A stretch of DNA of 64,000 nt from Microlunatus sp. Gsoil 973. Lineage in GTDB: Bacteria > Actinomycetota > Actinomycetes > Propionibacteriales > Propionibacteriaceae. Made by a program: the position numbers and the translations under genes. The notes under the pieces are model-generated. The model saw only the letters and a list, made by a program, of their open reading frames with translations, was not told the origin of the DNA and did no database searches. Positions 16,587 to 26,724 of the stretch are shown piece after piece. Location: the NCBI RefSeq assembly GCF_009707365.1, contig NZ_CP046122.1, positions 1,860,001-1,924,000 of the forward strand, written 5' to 3'. The stretch's first letter is position 1. Each line of letters begins with the position of its first letter.

Positions 16587-17489
16587 ATGACCGACAAGAT
16601 CAGCTTCGGCTTCAGCAGTTACAGCTTCTCCCAGAAGCTGCGGTCCGGCGAGATGACGTTGCCCGACGTCATCGACTGGGTCGCCGACAGCGAGGGCGAG
16701 CACCTCGAACTGGCGGTGGCCGGCCAACATGGGCCGGACGCGCCGATCCCGAACCTCGAGTCCGATCCGGAATACGTGGATTCCATCCGGGCGAAGGCCG
16801 AGCAGTCCGGCGTCACGCTCTCCAACATCGCGGTCGGCGCCAATTTCTACACCTCCGACCAGGCCGAACTCGAGGCAGAGGTCAAGCGCGTCAAGGCCTA
16901 CGTCGACCTGGCCGAGCAACTGGGCATCACGCTGATGCGGCACGACGTGGTCGCGCACAAGGGCCTCGAGGGCGATGACACTCCCCTCTTCGAGGAGGCG
17001 CTTCCGTTGATCGTCGGCGCCACCAAGGAGATCGCCGGGTACGCCGCCGGCAAGGGCATCACGACCAGCCTGGAGAACCACGGCTTCTTCGTGCAATCCG
17101 CAGACCGGGTGCGCCGGATCGTGCACGCCGTCGGCGAGCCGAACTTCAAGACCACCCTGGACGTCGGCAACTTCGTCTGTGTCGACGAGGACCCGACGGC
17201 GTCGGTACCGCAGAACCTGCCGTACGCGATGATCGTGCACTTCAAGGACTTCTACATCCGCCCCGCGGACAAGGATCCGGGCGAGGGCTGGTTCCTGTCC
17301 AAGGGCGGCAAGTTCCTGCGCGGCGCGATCGTCGGGAACGGCGACATCGATCTGCGTTCCGTGGCGAAGTCGATCAAGGAATCCTCCTATCAGGGGTACG
17401 CGTCCATCGAGTTCGAAGGCATCGAGGACTGCCTGCTCGGTTGCGAACGCGGCCTGGCCAACGCCAAGCGGCTGATCGCCGAAGCATGA
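16587..17489 (+). CDS. Sugar phosphate isomerase/epimerase (AP endonuclease 2-like TIM barrel)
   Basis: A 300-residue TIM-barrel protein of the xylose isomerase-like family, acting on a keto sugar, inositol derivative or related polyol. Metal-binding stretches are TTSLENHGFFVQ (Glu), KTTLDVGNFVCVDED (Asp), MIVHFKDFYIR (His) and GYASIEFEG (Glu). The ATG at 16587 follows GAAGGGGAC at proper distance. It sits between a ROK regulator and a Gfo/Idh/MocA dehydrogenase, an arrangement typical of small sugar-catabolic operons where the dehydrogenase oxidises a hydroxyl and the barrel protein isomerises the product. The substrate is not identifiable. Confidence 0.87.
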   Translation: MTDKISFGFSSYSFSQKLRSGEMTLPDVIDWVADSEGEHLELAVAGQHGPDAPIPNLESDPEYVDSIRAKAEQSGVTLSNIAVGANFYTSDQAELEAEVKRVKAYVDLAEQLGITLMRHDVVAHKGLEGDDTPLFEEALPLIVGATKEIAGYAAGKGITTSLENHGFFVQSADRVRRIVHAVGEPNFKTTLDVGNFVCVDEDPTASVPQNLPYAMIVHFKDFYIRPADKDPGEGWFLSKGGKFLRGAIVGNGDIDLRSVAKSIKESSYQGYASIEFEGIEDCLLGCERGLANAKRLIAEA

Positions 17490-17556
17490 TCGTTTGACCC
17501 ACAGTTGACCCACAGACCAACCGACCCGTAGCCAGCACAGAGGACTGAACAGCACC

Positions 17557-18618
17557 GTGCCAAAGTTCAAGATCGGTGTCATCGGCACCGGAAGCATCGC
17601 CCAGCTCCACCTGGGAGCGTACGCAACCAACCCCGACGTCGAGATCGTCGCCGTCAGCGACATCAACGCTGAACGTGCCCAGGCGGTTGCCGACCAGTTC
17701 GGCGCCAAGCGGGCCTACGGCGACCCGAACCAGCTGCTCGCCGACCCGGAGGTGGACGGTGTCAGCGTCTGCACCTGGAACAACACCCATGCCTCGTGGT
17801 CGATCGCCGCGGTCAAGGCAGGCAAGCACGTCCTGGTGGAGAAGCCGATCAGCCGTACCTACGGCGAGGCACTGGAACTGCAGCGCGTCGTCGAAGATCA
17901 CGATCGCGTCGTCCAGGTCGGTTTCGTACGCCGGCACTTCCCCAACTGCCAGGTGCTGAAGACGTTCATCGACGCCGGTGATCTTGGTGACATCTACTAC
18001 GCGAAGGCCAGCTGCATCCGGCGGGTGGGCAACCCCGGCGGCTGGTTCGCCGACAAGGAGATCGCCGGCGGCGGCCCGCTGCTGGACATCGGCGTCCACG
18101 TGATCGACCTGTGCTGGTATCTGATGGGATCACCGCAGGCCACCGCGGTCAGCGGACACACCTACGCCGAGCTGGGCAATCGCGCCAACATCGTCAACCT
18201 GCCGCGCTACCGGGTCTCCGACTACGACCCGACCAAGAACAGCGTCGAGGACATGGCCAACGCGGTCGTCCGCTTCGACAACGGTGCCTCGCTGCTGATC
18301 GACGCCTCCTACTCGTTGCACGCGATCAAGAACTCCATCGACGTGTCTGTGTACGGGCAGAAGGGCGGCGCCGAACTCGAGCCGGAGCTGAAGATCGCCA
18401 CCGAGCGGCACGACACGGTGGTCAACATCGAGCCGCAGATCGCCGCCCGCACGGATGAGATCACCGTCGGCTTCCGTAACGAGATCGCCAACTTCGTCGA
18501 CGCCTCGCTGGGTCGCGCGGAGAGCGTCGCGCCGGCCTGGCACGGCGTCGAGATCATGAAGATCCTGGAAGGGATCTACGAGTCGGCTGACTCCGGCAAG
18601 GAGATCACCCTGGTCTGA
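17557..18618 (+). CDS. Gfo/Idh/MocA family NAD(P)-dependent oxidoreductase
   Basis: A 353-residue dehydrogenase of the glucose-fructose oxidoreductase/inositol dehydrogenase family. The Rossmann fold starts with IGVIGTGSIAQLHLGAY; the characteristic EKPISRTYGEA (Lys-Pro) and GGGPLLDIGVHVIDLCWYL (Asp/His catalytic pair) follow. The GTG at 17557 has AGAGGA upstream. It is 67 bp downstream of the TIM-barrel isomerase gene and likely co-transcribed. The 3' end overlaps the convergent HAD gene by 14 bp. The probable substrate is an inositol or cyclic sugar, but this is inference from the family. Confidence 0.9.
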   Translation: MPKFKIGVIGTGSIAQLHLGAYATNPDVEIVAVSDINAERAQAVADQFGAKRAYGDPNQLLADPEVDGVSVCTWNNTHASWSIAAVKAGKHVLVEKPISRTYGEALELQRVVEDHDRVVQVGFVRRHFPNCQVLKTFIDAGDLGDIYYAKASCIRRVGNPGGWFADKEIAGGGPLLDIGVHVIDLCWYLMGSPQATAVSGHTYAELGNRANIVNLPRYRVSDYDPTKNSVEDMANAVVRFDNGASLLIDASYSLHAIKNSIDVSVYGQKGGAELEPELKIATERHDTVVNIEPQIAARTDEITVGFRNEIANFVDASLGRAESVAPAWHGVEIMKILEGIYESADSGKEITLV

Positions 18619-19302
18619 ACCGGACCGTGCCGCGTGTCCGGATGTCCAGCAGCTCCGGCAGAGCGGTCAGGTTCCCGATCTCATCGTGACCGCTCGGGTC
18701 GACGTCGCGGCGCAACCAGATGCCGCGCCAGCCGGCGTCCCGGGCGGCTCGGACGTCCTTCCCCCACGAGTCGCCGACCATGATCAACTCCCGCGGTCGG
18801 CAACCGACGTCAGCGGCGGCATGGGCGTAGATCCGCGGGTCGGGCTTGGCGTATCCCACCTGTTCGGCGACGAACTCCCGGTCGAAGTAGTGATCAAGTC
18901 CGAGCGAGTCGAGTTTGGAGTTGCCGTTGGTGATCACGCCGAGCCGGCAGGTCCCCCGCAGCGCCTCCAGGCAGGGCAGCACATCGTCGAACAGCAATGG
19001 TTCGGCGAACCGGATTCCCAAGTAGTGCTCGGTGATCTCGTCGATCTCGTCTACGCGCGGACCCACCGGAGCCAACGCCTCGGCGAACATCTGCCGGCGT
19101 ACCGGCACCAGCGGCACGGGTCGATCCCCGTACGCATCGGCCAATCGGTCGCGGATCGCTTCGAGGTCATCGGGCTGGTAGCGTCCGCGCAGCTCGGGCC
19201 AACGCTCCCCGATCTCGGCCAGCGACGCGGACAGGCTCGGCGCATCATGCTGGCGAAGTCGCACAGGGTCTGGTCGACATCGAAGAACACCCATTCGATC
19301 AC
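18605..19302 (-). pseudogene. HAD superfamily hydrolase, one frameshift
   Basis: Haloacid dehalogenase-like phosphatase of about 230 residues. The N-terminus carries the nucleophile motif IEWVFFDVDQTLCDF, followed by FASMMRR; the frame then breaks between about 19235 and 19242 (plus strand), where one base seems missing, and continues with LSASLAEIGERWPELRGRY. The remaining HAD motifs are intact: GVITNGNSKLD (motif II), GYAKPDPRIY (motif III Lys) and IMVGDSWGKDVRAARDAG (motif IV). The GTG at 19302 overlaps the stop of the cysteine-synthase-like gene (GTGA), so the two were translationally coupled. Sequencing error is as likely as real decay. The substrate is unknown. Confidence 0.82.
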
Positions 19303-20383
19303 GGGTGCCGATCCCAGCGTCCGGTCTCCAGGAAGTGCTCCATGGTCGCCAGGTGCGGGGCCAGATCGAAGCCCTGGTCGGCGATCCAATCGTCGTCGTA
19401 GTAACTGTTGGCGTAGCGTTCCCCGCTGTCGCAGATCAATGTGACCACGCTGCCGTGCTCCTGGTCGGTGATCATTCGCGCGATGAGCTGGAACGCGCCG
19501 TAGAGATTGGTGCCGGTGGAACCGCCGCCCAGTGCCTGGTGCGGCTGCGCAGCAGGCGGATCGCGGCCAGCGAGCCGGCATCGGGGATCTGCAGCATCTC
19601 GTCGATCACCTCGGGAACGAAGGACGGCTCGACCCGGGGGCGTCCGATGCCCTCGATGCGGGACGGGCGCCCGGGCCGAGAGTCTGGCGATTCGGTCTTC
19701 CAGCCGCCGTAGAAGGCAGAACCCTCCGGGTCCACCACGGCGATCCTGGTGCGGTGCCTGCGGTAGCGGACGTACCGGCCGAAGGTGGCGCTGGTGCCGC
19801 CGGTGCCCGCGCCGACGACGATCCAGGCCGGGATCGGATACCGCTCGAGAGCCAACTGGGAGAAGACCGACTCGGCGATGTTGTTGTTGCCGCGCCAGTC
19901 GGTCGCTCGCTCCGCAAGCGTGAACTGGTCGAGGTAGTAGCCGTCGGAGTCGTCGGCCAACCGGGCCGCTGCCCCGTACATCTCCGACGCCTTGTCGACC
20001 AGGTGGCACCCGCCGCCATAGAACTCGATCATGGCGATCTTCTCCGGACTGGTGTTGCGTGGCACCACCGCGGTGAAGCGGAGTCCGAGCATCCGTGCGA
20101 AGTAGGCCTCCGACACCGCCGTCGATCCGCTGGACGCCTCGACCAGCCCGGTGGCCGGTCCGATCCGGCCGTTCACCAGGCCGTACAGGATCAACGACCT
20201 GGCCAGGCGGTGCTTCAGCGAGCCGGTGGGGTGCACCGACTCGTCCTTCAGGTACAGGTCGATGCCCCACTCCGGCGGCAACGGGAAGACATGCAGATGG
20301 GTGTCCGCACTGCGATTGGCGTCGGCGTCGAGCAGCCGGATCGCCTCCCTCACCCAGGCACGGTCCTCGCTCGCGGCAGCCAT
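19299..20383 (-). pseudogene. cds1: PLP-dependent cysteine synthase/desulfhydrase family protein, one frameshift
   Basis: Fold-type II PLP enzyme related to mycobacterial Cds1 (Rv3684), which degrades cysteine to sulfide and pyruvate. The PLP lysine is K57 in [26 protein letters not shown] and [16 protein letters not shown] bind substrate and phosphate. Near 19540-19546 (plus strand) one base seems lost: the frame carrying [13 protein letters not shown] must shift to reach [15 protein letters not shown], then LICDSGERYANSYYDDDW at the end. With the base restored the protein is about 361 residues. Translation as written stops in a wrong frame at 19472. The stop at 19299 overlaps the HAD start. 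The symbol follows the mycobacterial homologue and is less certain than the family. Confidence 0.8.
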
Positions 20384-20442
20384 GGGAGGAGATGCTAGTG
20401 CCGCCGCTGCCCAAGTGACACGGCCGCACAATGACGGGAATG

Positions 20443-20495
20443 ACGACGGCGATCGCCTTCCGGGCTCCAAGCCCCGAGAAGGCGATCGCCGTCGT
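20443..20495 (-). terminator. Long stem-loop terminator downstream of aconitase
   Basis: Perfect 18-bp stem: arm 20443-20460 (ACGACGGCGATCGCCTTC) pairs with 20478-20495 over a 17-base loop containing a smaller GGCT/AGCC dyad. It lies 27 bp past the aconitase stop and before the cds1-like gene, separating the two transcripts. Confidence 0.8.
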
Positions 20496-20521
20496 GATTG
20501 CTGTCAGCGCACAGGGACGAC

Positions 20522-23371
20522 CTACCGGCGCAGCAGCGACCGCAGCACGTACTGCATGATGCCGCCGTGCCGGTAGTACGCGGCCTCCCCAGGTGTGTCG
20601 ATCCGGACGAGAGCGTCGAAGGTCACGTCGCCGGCCTGCACCGATACGGTCCGGGGTGTCGTGCCCTCGTTGAGCTCGGTGATCCCGGTGATGGTGAAGG
20701 TTTCCTCTCCGGTCAGCCCGAGGCTCTCCGCGGTCTGGCCCTCCGGGTACTGCAGCGGGAGAACGCCCATGCCGATCAGGTTGGACCGGTGGATCCGTTC
20801 GTAGGACTCGGCGATCACCGCGCGGACGCCGAGCAGTGCGGTGCCCTTGGCCGCCCAGTCGCGCGAGGAGCCGGAGCCGTACTCCTTGCCGGCCAGCACA
20901 ACCAGCGGGGTTCCGGCGGCCTGGTAGTTCTGCGATGCGTCGAAGACCGTCGTCACCGGAGCGTCCTCGGAGGTGAAGTCCCGGGTGAACCCGCCTTCTG
21001 TCCCCGGTGCGATCTGGTTCCGCAGCCGGATGTTGGCGAACGTGCCCCGGATCATCACCTCGTGGTTGCCGCGCCGTGAGCCGTAGGAGTTGAAGTCCCG
21101 CCGGTCGATGCCGTGCTCGGTCAGGTACTGACCGGCCGGGCTGTCGGCCTTGATCGAACCCGCCGGGCTGATGTGATCGGTGGTCACCGAGTCGCCGAGC
21201 TTGAGCAACACCCGGGCACCCTCGATATCGGTCACTGCAGCCGGCTCGGTCGGCATTCCGTCGAAGTACGGCGGCTTGCGGACGTAGGTCGACTCCGAAT
21301 CCCAGGCGAAGGTCTCGCCCTCCGGTGTCGGCAGCGACTGCCACTGTTGATCACCGGCGAAGACGTCGGCATAGCTTTCGGTGAACATCTCCGCACCGAT
21401 CGCCGAGGACACGATTTCGTCGATCTCGGCCTCGGTCGGCCAGATGTCGTTCAGATACACGGGATTCCCCGACGTGTCGGTGCCCAGCGGTTCGGTGGTC
21501 AGATCGATGTCCATGCTGCCGGCCAGGGCGTAGGCGACCACCAGCGGCGGGCTGGCGAGGTAGTTCATCTTGACGTCGGGGTTGATCCGACCCTCGAAGT
21601 TCCGGTTGCCGGACAGTACCGACACCACAGCAAGGTCATTGGCGTTGACGGCGTCGCTGACCTCCGGGATCAGCGGCCCGGAGTTGCCGATGCAGGTGGT
21701 ACATCCGTACCCCACCAGGTTGAATCCCAGCTTGTCCAGGTACGGGGTCAGGCCGGACCGCTCGTAGTAGTCGCTGACCACCTTCGAGCCCGGGGCCAGC
21801 GTGGTCTTCACCCATGGCTTGCGGCTCAGGCCGCGTTCGATCGCCTTCTTGGCCACCAGGGCTGCGCCGATCATGACGCTCGGGTTGGAGGTGTTGGTGC
21901 ACGAGGTGATCGCCGCGATCACGACTGCGCCGTGATCCAGGGTGACCGTCGTGCCGTCGTCCAGCGTGACCTTCACCGACCTGCTGCTGCGTTTGCCGTC
22001 GGCAGGTGCGCAGGACAGATAGTCGCGACCCGGAGTCTGACCATGGACGCTCTCGTGGGCGGCCGGCGCGTCGGAGGCGGGGAAGGACTCCTCCAGCGCC
22101 TCGTCGTACGCCCCGGTGATCGCCTCTTCGTCGTCCTCGACGTAGGCGGTCAGCGCTCCGCGGAAGCCCTGCTTCGCATCGGACAGCGATACCCGGTCCT
22201 GGGGCCGCTTCGGGCCGGAGATGCTCGGCACCACCGAACCAAGATCAAGTTCGAGATACTCGGAGTACTTCGGCTCCTTGTCCGCCTCGTGCCACAGACC
22301 CTGCGCCTTGGCGTACGCCTCGACCAGGGCGATCTGCTCCGGTGTACGGCCGGTGAGCCGGAGGTAGTCGATCGTCTTGTCGTCGATCGGGAAGATCGCG
22401 ATGGTCGATCCGTACTCGGGACTCATGTTGCCGATGGTGGCCCGGTTGGCGACCGGTACCTCGGCGACACCAAGTCCGTAGAACTCGACGAACTTGCCGA
22501 CTGCGCCATGCGCGCGGAGCATCTCGGTGATCGTCAGTACCAGGTCGGTCGCGGTGGCTCCCTCCGGCAGCGAGCCGGAGAGCTTGAAGCCGACCACCCG
22601 CGGAACCAGCATGGACACCGGCTGGCCGAGCATCGCCGCCTCAGCCTCGATGCCACCGACGCCCCAACCGACGACGCCGAGGCCGTTGACCATCGTGGTG
22701 TGACTGTCGGTGCCGACCAGGGTGTCGGGATAGGCGTACGTCTGACCGTCGATCTCCCGCGGGAAGACGACCCGGGCCAGGTGCTCGATGTTGACCTGGT
22801 GCACGATGCCGGTGCCCGGCGGGACGACCTTGAAGTCGTCGAAGGCGCCCTGCCCCCAGCGCAGGAACTGGTAGCGCTCCTTGTTGCGGCCGTACTCGAT
22901 CTCGACATTGCGGGTGAAGGCATCGGCCGTGCCGAAGACGTCGGCGATCACCGAGTGGTCGATCACCAGCTCCGCCGGTGACAGCGGATTGATCTTGTTG
23001 GGATCACCGCCGAGATCGGCGAACGCCTCACGCATCGTGGCGAGGTCGACGATCGCCGGGACGCCGGTGAAGTCCTGCATGATCACCCGGGCCGGCGTGA
23101 ACTGGATCTCCTTGCTGGGTTGGGCATCGGGATCCCATCCAGCCAACGCACGGATATCGTCGGCGGTGATGTTGGCGCCGTCCTCGGTGCGCAGCAGGTT
23201 CTCCAACAACACCTTCAGGCTGTACGGCAGCTTTTCCGATCCCTCGACCGCGTCGAGGCGGAAGATCTCGTAGGACTTGTCACCCACTGCCAGGGTGGCC
23301 TTCGCACCGAAGCTGTTCACGCTCCGGCCGGTGCTCTCGGGAGAACCTTGGTTACCGGCTTCGCTCGTCAT
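20522..23371 (-). CDS. acnA: Aconitate hydratase A
   Basis: A 949-residue TCA-cycle enzyme interconverting citrate and isocitrate through cis-aconitate. Iron-sulfur ligands are visible as [14 protein letters not shown] and [14 protein letters not shown]. Other family signatures are [39 protein letters not shown] (swivel domain) and [17 protein letters not shown] with the catalytic Ser. A SerAsp/Glu-rich insert around residues 410-450 ([20 protein letters not shown]) is a common actinobacterial feature. ACGGAG precedes the ATG at 23371. A strong terminator follows. It appears to be transcribed alone. Confidence 0.97.
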   Translation of the reverse strand: MTSEAGNQGSPESTGRSVNSFGAKATLAVGDKSYEIFRLDAVEGSEKLPYSLKVLLENLLRTEDGANITADDIRALAGWDPDAQPSKEIQFTPARVIMQDFTGVPAIVDLATMREAFADLGGDPNKINPLSPAELVIDHSVIADVFGTADAFTRNVEIEYGRNKERYQFLRWGQGAFDDFKVVPPGTGIVHQVNIEHLARVVFPREIDGQTYAYPDTLVGTDSHTTMVNGLGVVGWGVGGIEAEAAMLGQPVSMLVPRVVGFKLSGSLPEGATATDLVLTITEMLRAHGAVGKFVEFYGLGVAEVPVANRATIGNMSPEYGSTIAIFPIDDKTIDYLRLTGRTPEQIALVEAYAKAQGLWHEADKEPKYSEYLELDLGSVVPSISGPKRPQDRVSLSDAKQGFRGALTAYVEDDEEAITGAYDEALEESFPASDAPAAHESVHGQTPGRDYLSCAPADGKRSSRSVKVTLDDGTTVTLDHGAVVIAAITSCTNTSNPSVMIGAALVAKKAIERGLSRKPWVKTTLAPGSKVVSDYYERSGLTPYLDKLGFNLVGYGCTTCIGNSGPLIPEVSDAVNANDLAVVSVLSGNRNFEGRINPDVKMNYLASPPLVVAYALAGSMDIDLTTEPLGTDTSGNPVYLNDIWPTEAEIDEIVSSAIGAEMFTESYADVFAGDQQWQSLPTPEGETFAWDSESTYVRKPPYFDGMPTEPAAVTDIEGARVLLKLGDSVTTDHISPAGSIKADSPAGQYLTEHGIDRRDFNSYGSRRGNHEVMIRGTFANIRLRNQIAPGTEGGFTRDFTSEDAPVTTVFDASQNYQAAGTPLVVLAGKEYGSGSSRDWAAKGTALLGVRAVIAESYERIHRSNLIGMGVLPLQYPEGQTAESLGLTGEETFTITGITELNEGTTPRTVSVQAGDVTFDALVRIDTPGEAAYYRHGGIMQYVLRSLLRR

Positions 23372-23491
23372 GCGTCACTCCGTTGTCGTCGAAACTCTCT
23401 CGACGTCAAGATATCACCGTTGGGAAGCACTCGGTGACCGCCATGCCGCCGGGAGTGGTCACCTCCGACACTAGCGACAGCGCCGGCCCGC

Positions 23492-24733
23492 TCAACCACC
23501 GCTGGGCTGCAGGACGGCGACGCACTCCAGGTGATGGGTCATCGGGAACAGGTCGAAGGCCCGCAGCGACGTCAGCTGGTACGCCTGCCGGAACAGGTAG
23601 CCCAGGTCCCGGGCCAGTGCTGCGGGATCGCAGGCGACATACGCGATGGCCCGCGGCCGGCGGCGTACGACCTGCTCGATCACCCGCTTGCCCGCCCCGC
23701 TGCGCGGCGGATCGAGCACGATCAGATCGGTGGACCCGGGCAACGCGCTGCGCCCGCGCGGAGCGCCGAGCGCCCGATCCACCCGGGCGGCGTGGAACCG
23801 GGCACGGGAACCGGCATCGGCCAGGTTGCGCCGGGCCGCAGCGACGGCGTCACGACTCGACTCGACCCCGATCACCCGGCAACCCGCATCGACCAGGGCA
23901 CCGGAGAACAGGCCGACGCCGCAGTAGAGGTCGAACGCCTTCTCACCCGACTCGGGACGTAACCCGTCCAACACCGCCGTGGCCAGCAGATCGGCCGCCG
24001 CGGGGTGCACCTGCCAGAACCCGTCGCCGGCCACCTGCCAGTCGCGGCCGACGGCATGTTCGGTGATCTGCTCACGGTCCTCGCCCGACAGCCAGTGCAC
24101 ACCATCGGCGGCGTCGATTCCGATCAGCTCGCCATCGGACGGCGCGCCCGTCGGCCTGCTGATCACCGGGGATGCGATCAGGCAACCCTGCGGCGGCAAC
24201 GTGATCACCCGATGCGAGCGATGGGCCCGCAAGCCGGGCTGCCTATGATCATCGAACAGGTAGCGCATCCGGGTCCGCCAGCCGAGCCCGTCGACCGGTT
24301 GCCCGTCCTGCGATGGACTCCGGACCGGTACATGCTCCACGGGCACGTGAAGATCGAGTCCGGCCAGCCGATGCAGCTGTTCGGCCAGGACGTCGGCCTT
24401 GAGCCGCCGCTGCGCGGCCGGCGCGACATGCTGGAAATCGCAGCCGCCGCAGCCACCAGGCCCGGAGATCGGACAGGCCCGGTCGATCCTGTCCGGCGAC
24501 GGGTCGATGATCACCGTCGCGTCACCGCGCCAATAGCTGGGCTGCCCGGTGTCGGTGATCGTGATCATCACCGTCTCGCCCGGCAGCGCATGGCGTACGA
24601 AGATTACCCGCCCGTCGTAGCGGGCCACGCAATGGCCGCCGTGGGCGATCGGCCCGACCGTCACGGGTCCGACCGTCACGGGTCCGACCGTCACGGGCCC
24701 GGCGGCCTCGCCCGCCGGCGTCTCGGCAGTCAC
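23492..24733 (-). CDS. 23S rRNA (uracil-5-)-methyltransferase family protein (RumA/TrmA type)
   Basis: A 413-residue SAM-dependent RNA methyltransferase. An N-terminal TRAM-like RNA-binding part contains GPIAHGGHCVARYDGRVIFVRHALPGE. A Cys cluster (ACPISGPGGCGGCDF, about residues 85-98) matches the iron-sulfur site of RumA-type enzymes. The Rossmann domain shows FDLYCGVGLFSGALVDAG for SAM and VLDPPRSG; YVACDPAALARDL holds the catalytic Cys. The GTG at 24733 overlaps the permease stop (GTGA). A 15-bp repeat near the start encodes VTVGP units. It is syntenic with Rv2689c next to Rv2690c. The modified base is not determinable. Confidence 0.9.
   Translation of the reverse strand: MTAETPAGEAAGPVTVGPVTVGPVTVGPIAHGGHCVARYDGRVIFVRHALPGETVMITITDTGQPSYWRGDATVIIDPSPDRIDRACPISGPGGCGGCDFQHVAPAAQRRLKADVLAEQLHRLAGLDLHVPVEHVPVRSPSQDGQPVDGLGWRTRMRYLFDDHRQPGLRAHRSHRVITLPPQGCLIASPVISRPTGAPSDGELIGIDAADGVHWLSGEDREQITEHAVGRDWQVAGDGFWQVHPAAADLLATAVLDGLRPESGEKAFDLYCGVGLFSGALVDAGCRVIGVESSRDAVAAARRNLADAGSRARFHAARVDRALGAPRGRSALPGSTDLIVLDPPRSGAGKRVIEQVVRRRPRAIAYVACDPAALARDLGYLFRQAYQLTSLRAFDLFPMTHHLECVAVLQPSGG
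24651..24695. repeat. 15-bp tandem repeat in the methyltransferase N-terminus
   Basis: Three consecutive 15-bp units (GGTCCGACCGTCACG on the plus strand; the first unit has a C for T). On the coding strand they add PVTVG pentapeptides just before the TRAM-like domain. Because the unit is a multiple of three, copy-number change would not break the frame. Confidence 0.9.
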
Positions 24734-26724
24734 TGGCGGACGGACGCGCGGGATCGCCGGTCGGACCGGGCGTAGCGCCGCTCCCCCGCGCTCGAGGACT
24801 GCAACAGGAACGGCACCGAGGTCACCATCACGCCCGGGGTGAACAGCAGCCTGGCCTTCAACCGCAGGGCGCTCTGGTTGTGCAGGAACTGTTCCCACCA
24901 ACGCCCGACGACGTACTCGGGGATGTAGACCGTCACGACGTCACGCGGGCTCTCCCGACGGATGTTGCGGACGAACTCCAGCGCCGGGTTGGTGATCTCC
25001 CGGTACGGCGACGCGATCACCTTCAGCGGTACGGCAATGCCGGCGTCCTCCCATTGCTGGACCAGCCGTTCGGTCTCGTCGGGATCGACGTCGACGGTGA
25101 TCGCCTCCAGCGTGCTCGGTCGAGACGCCTTGGCGAACGCCAACGCCCGCAGGGTCGGTTTGTGCAACTTGGACACCAGCACGACCGCCCGGACCCGGCT
25201 CGGCAGCATCTTGTCCTCGGTCGGATCGATCGCCGTCTCCCGCGCGACGGTGTCGTAATGCCGTCGGATCGCCTTCATCATCAGGAACAGCACGATCATC
25301 GCGATGATCGCGATGTAGGCGCCCTGCACGAACTTGGACAGCAGCACGATGATCAACACCGTTCCGGTGCAGACCGCGCCGACGCCGTTGATCACGCGCG
25401 CCCGGATCATTCGCAACCGGGCGTGGCGGTCTGCCTCACCCTTCAACAGCCGGGTCCAGTGGATCACCATTCCGGTCTGGCTGGTGGTGAAGGACACGAA
25501 CACGCCGACGACGTACAGCTGGATCAGGGCCGAGACGCTGGCGTCGAAGGCGATGATCAGCACAACCGCCCCGACGGCCAGCAGCAGGATGCCGTTGCTG
25601 TAGGCGAGCCGATCACCGCGGGTGTGCAACTGCCTGGGCAGGTAACCGTCCCGGCCGAGGATCGAGCCGAGCACCGGGAACCCGTTGAACGCGGTGTTGG
25701 CGGCCAGGAACAGGATCAACATCGTCGCGCCGAGCACGAAGTAGAAGCCCGGCGGGAAGTGGTCGAAGACCGCCCGGGCCAGCTGGCCGATCGCGGTGTC
25801 CTCGTTCAGGTTCACCACCCGGCCGTTGACCACGTAGTGGCTGTAGGGCGGGTCCACCAGCCTCAGCCCGGTGAGGTGGGCCAGGGTGATCACGCCCAGC
25901 ATCATGCTGACCGCGACCGTGGCCAGCAGCGCAAGAGTAGTTGCAGCGTTCTTGCTCTTGGGCTTCCGGAAGGCGGGGACCCCGTTGGAGATCGCTTCGA
26001 CCCCGGTGAGCGCCGCGGAACCGGAGGAGAACGTCCGGGCCATCAACGCCACGAACGCGAATCCGGCCAGCCCGGTGTAGCGCGGGTCGCCCTGGATGTC
26101 GTAGCCGGAGGTCGCCACAACGATGTGGTGGCCGAGCACCTCGATCCGGAACAGTCCCCAGATGATCATCGCCAGTACGCCGACCATGAAGCAGTAGGTG
26201 GGGATTGCGAACAGGGTGCCTGACTCGCGGACGCCCCGCAGGTTGAGTGCGGTCAGCAGCAGCACCACCAACACCGCGACGAACGCCTCATGGCCCTTGA
26301 GGAACGGGAACACGGCTTCGGCGTTCTGCACGCCGGACGATATCGACACCGCGACGGTGAGCACATAGTCGACCAGGAGCGCGCTGGCGACCGTCAGGCC
26401 GGCGTTGGGTCCAAGATTGGTGGTGGCGACCTCGTAGTCGCCGCCGCCGGACGGATAGGCGCGGACGTTCTGCCGGTAGGACATGACGACGACGACCATC
26501 ACGATGGCGACGAAGATCGCCACCCGCCAGGAGAACGCGAACCCGGCGACGCCGGCCAGCGAGAGGGTGATCAGGATCTCATCCGGCGCGTACGCCACCG
26601 AACTGAGCGCGTCGGAGGCGAAAACGGGAAGAGCGATCCGTTTCGGCAGCAGAGTCTCGCCCAGCTGCGTACTGCGAAGCTTGCGGCCGATCAGCAGCCG
26701 CTTGCCCACATCCGCGATGTTCAC
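24730..26724 (-). CDS. APC family potassium permease (KimA-like)
   Basis: A 664-residue membrane protein with about 12 helices and a roughly 170-residue cytosolic C-terminal domain. The first helix region LPVFASDALSSVAYAPDEIL carries the Asp and Tyr that bind K+ in Bacillus KimA. AYPSGGGDYEVATTNLGPNAG and GVEAISNGVPAF are other family marks. Divergent TrkA-type genes ceoB and ceoC lie 170 bp away, supporting a potassium-uptake role; the order is that of Rv2690c-Rv2691-Rv2692. A GTG at 26724 gives the usual short leader; a GTG at 26745 is also possible. The final TGA overlaps the methyltransferase start. Amino acid transport remains an alternative. Confidence 0.85.
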   Translation of the reverse strand: MNIADVGKRLLIGRKLRSTQLGETLLPKRIALPVFASDALSSVAYAPDEILITLSLAGVAGFAFSWRVAIFVAIVMVVVVMSYRQNVRAYPSGGGDYEVATTNLGPNAGLTVASALLVDYVLTVAVSISSGVQNAEAVFPFLKGHEAFVAVLVVLLLTALNLRGVRESGTLFAIPTYCFMVGVLAMIIWGLFRIEVLGHHIVVATSGYDIQGDPRYTGLAGFAFVALMARTFSSGSAALTGVEAISNGVPAFRKPKSKNAATTLALLATVAVSMMLGVITLAHLTGLRLVDPPYSHYVVNGRVVNLNEDTAIGQLARAVFDHFPPGFYFVLGATMLILFLAANTAFNGFPVLGSILGRDGYLPRQLHTRGDRLAYSNGILLLAVGAVVLIIAFDASVSALIQLYVVGVFVSFTTSQTGMVIHWTRLLKGEADRHARLRMIRARVINGVGAVCTGTVLIIVLLSKFVQGAYIAIIAMIVLFLMMKAIRRHYDTVARETAIDPTEDKMLPSRVRAVVLVSKLHKPTLRALAFAKASRPSTLEAITVDVDPDETERLVQQWEDAGIAVPLKVIASPYREITNPALEFVRNIRRESPRDVVTVYIPEYVVGRWWEQFLHNQSALRLKARLLFTPGVMVTSVPFLLQSSSAGERRYARSDRRSRASVRQ

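Noticed and set aside
20480-21344. Extension of the cds1-like C-terminal frame through the aconitase 3' region
   Set aside because: The frame is open far upstream only because it is antiphase to acnA; the PLP domain lies in another frame, so a single-base shift near 19540 explains the data better.
21113-22981. Open frame of about 620 codons on the plus strand inside aconitase
   Set aside because: Antisense to an intact acnA with all iron-sulfur ligands; no recognisable domain.
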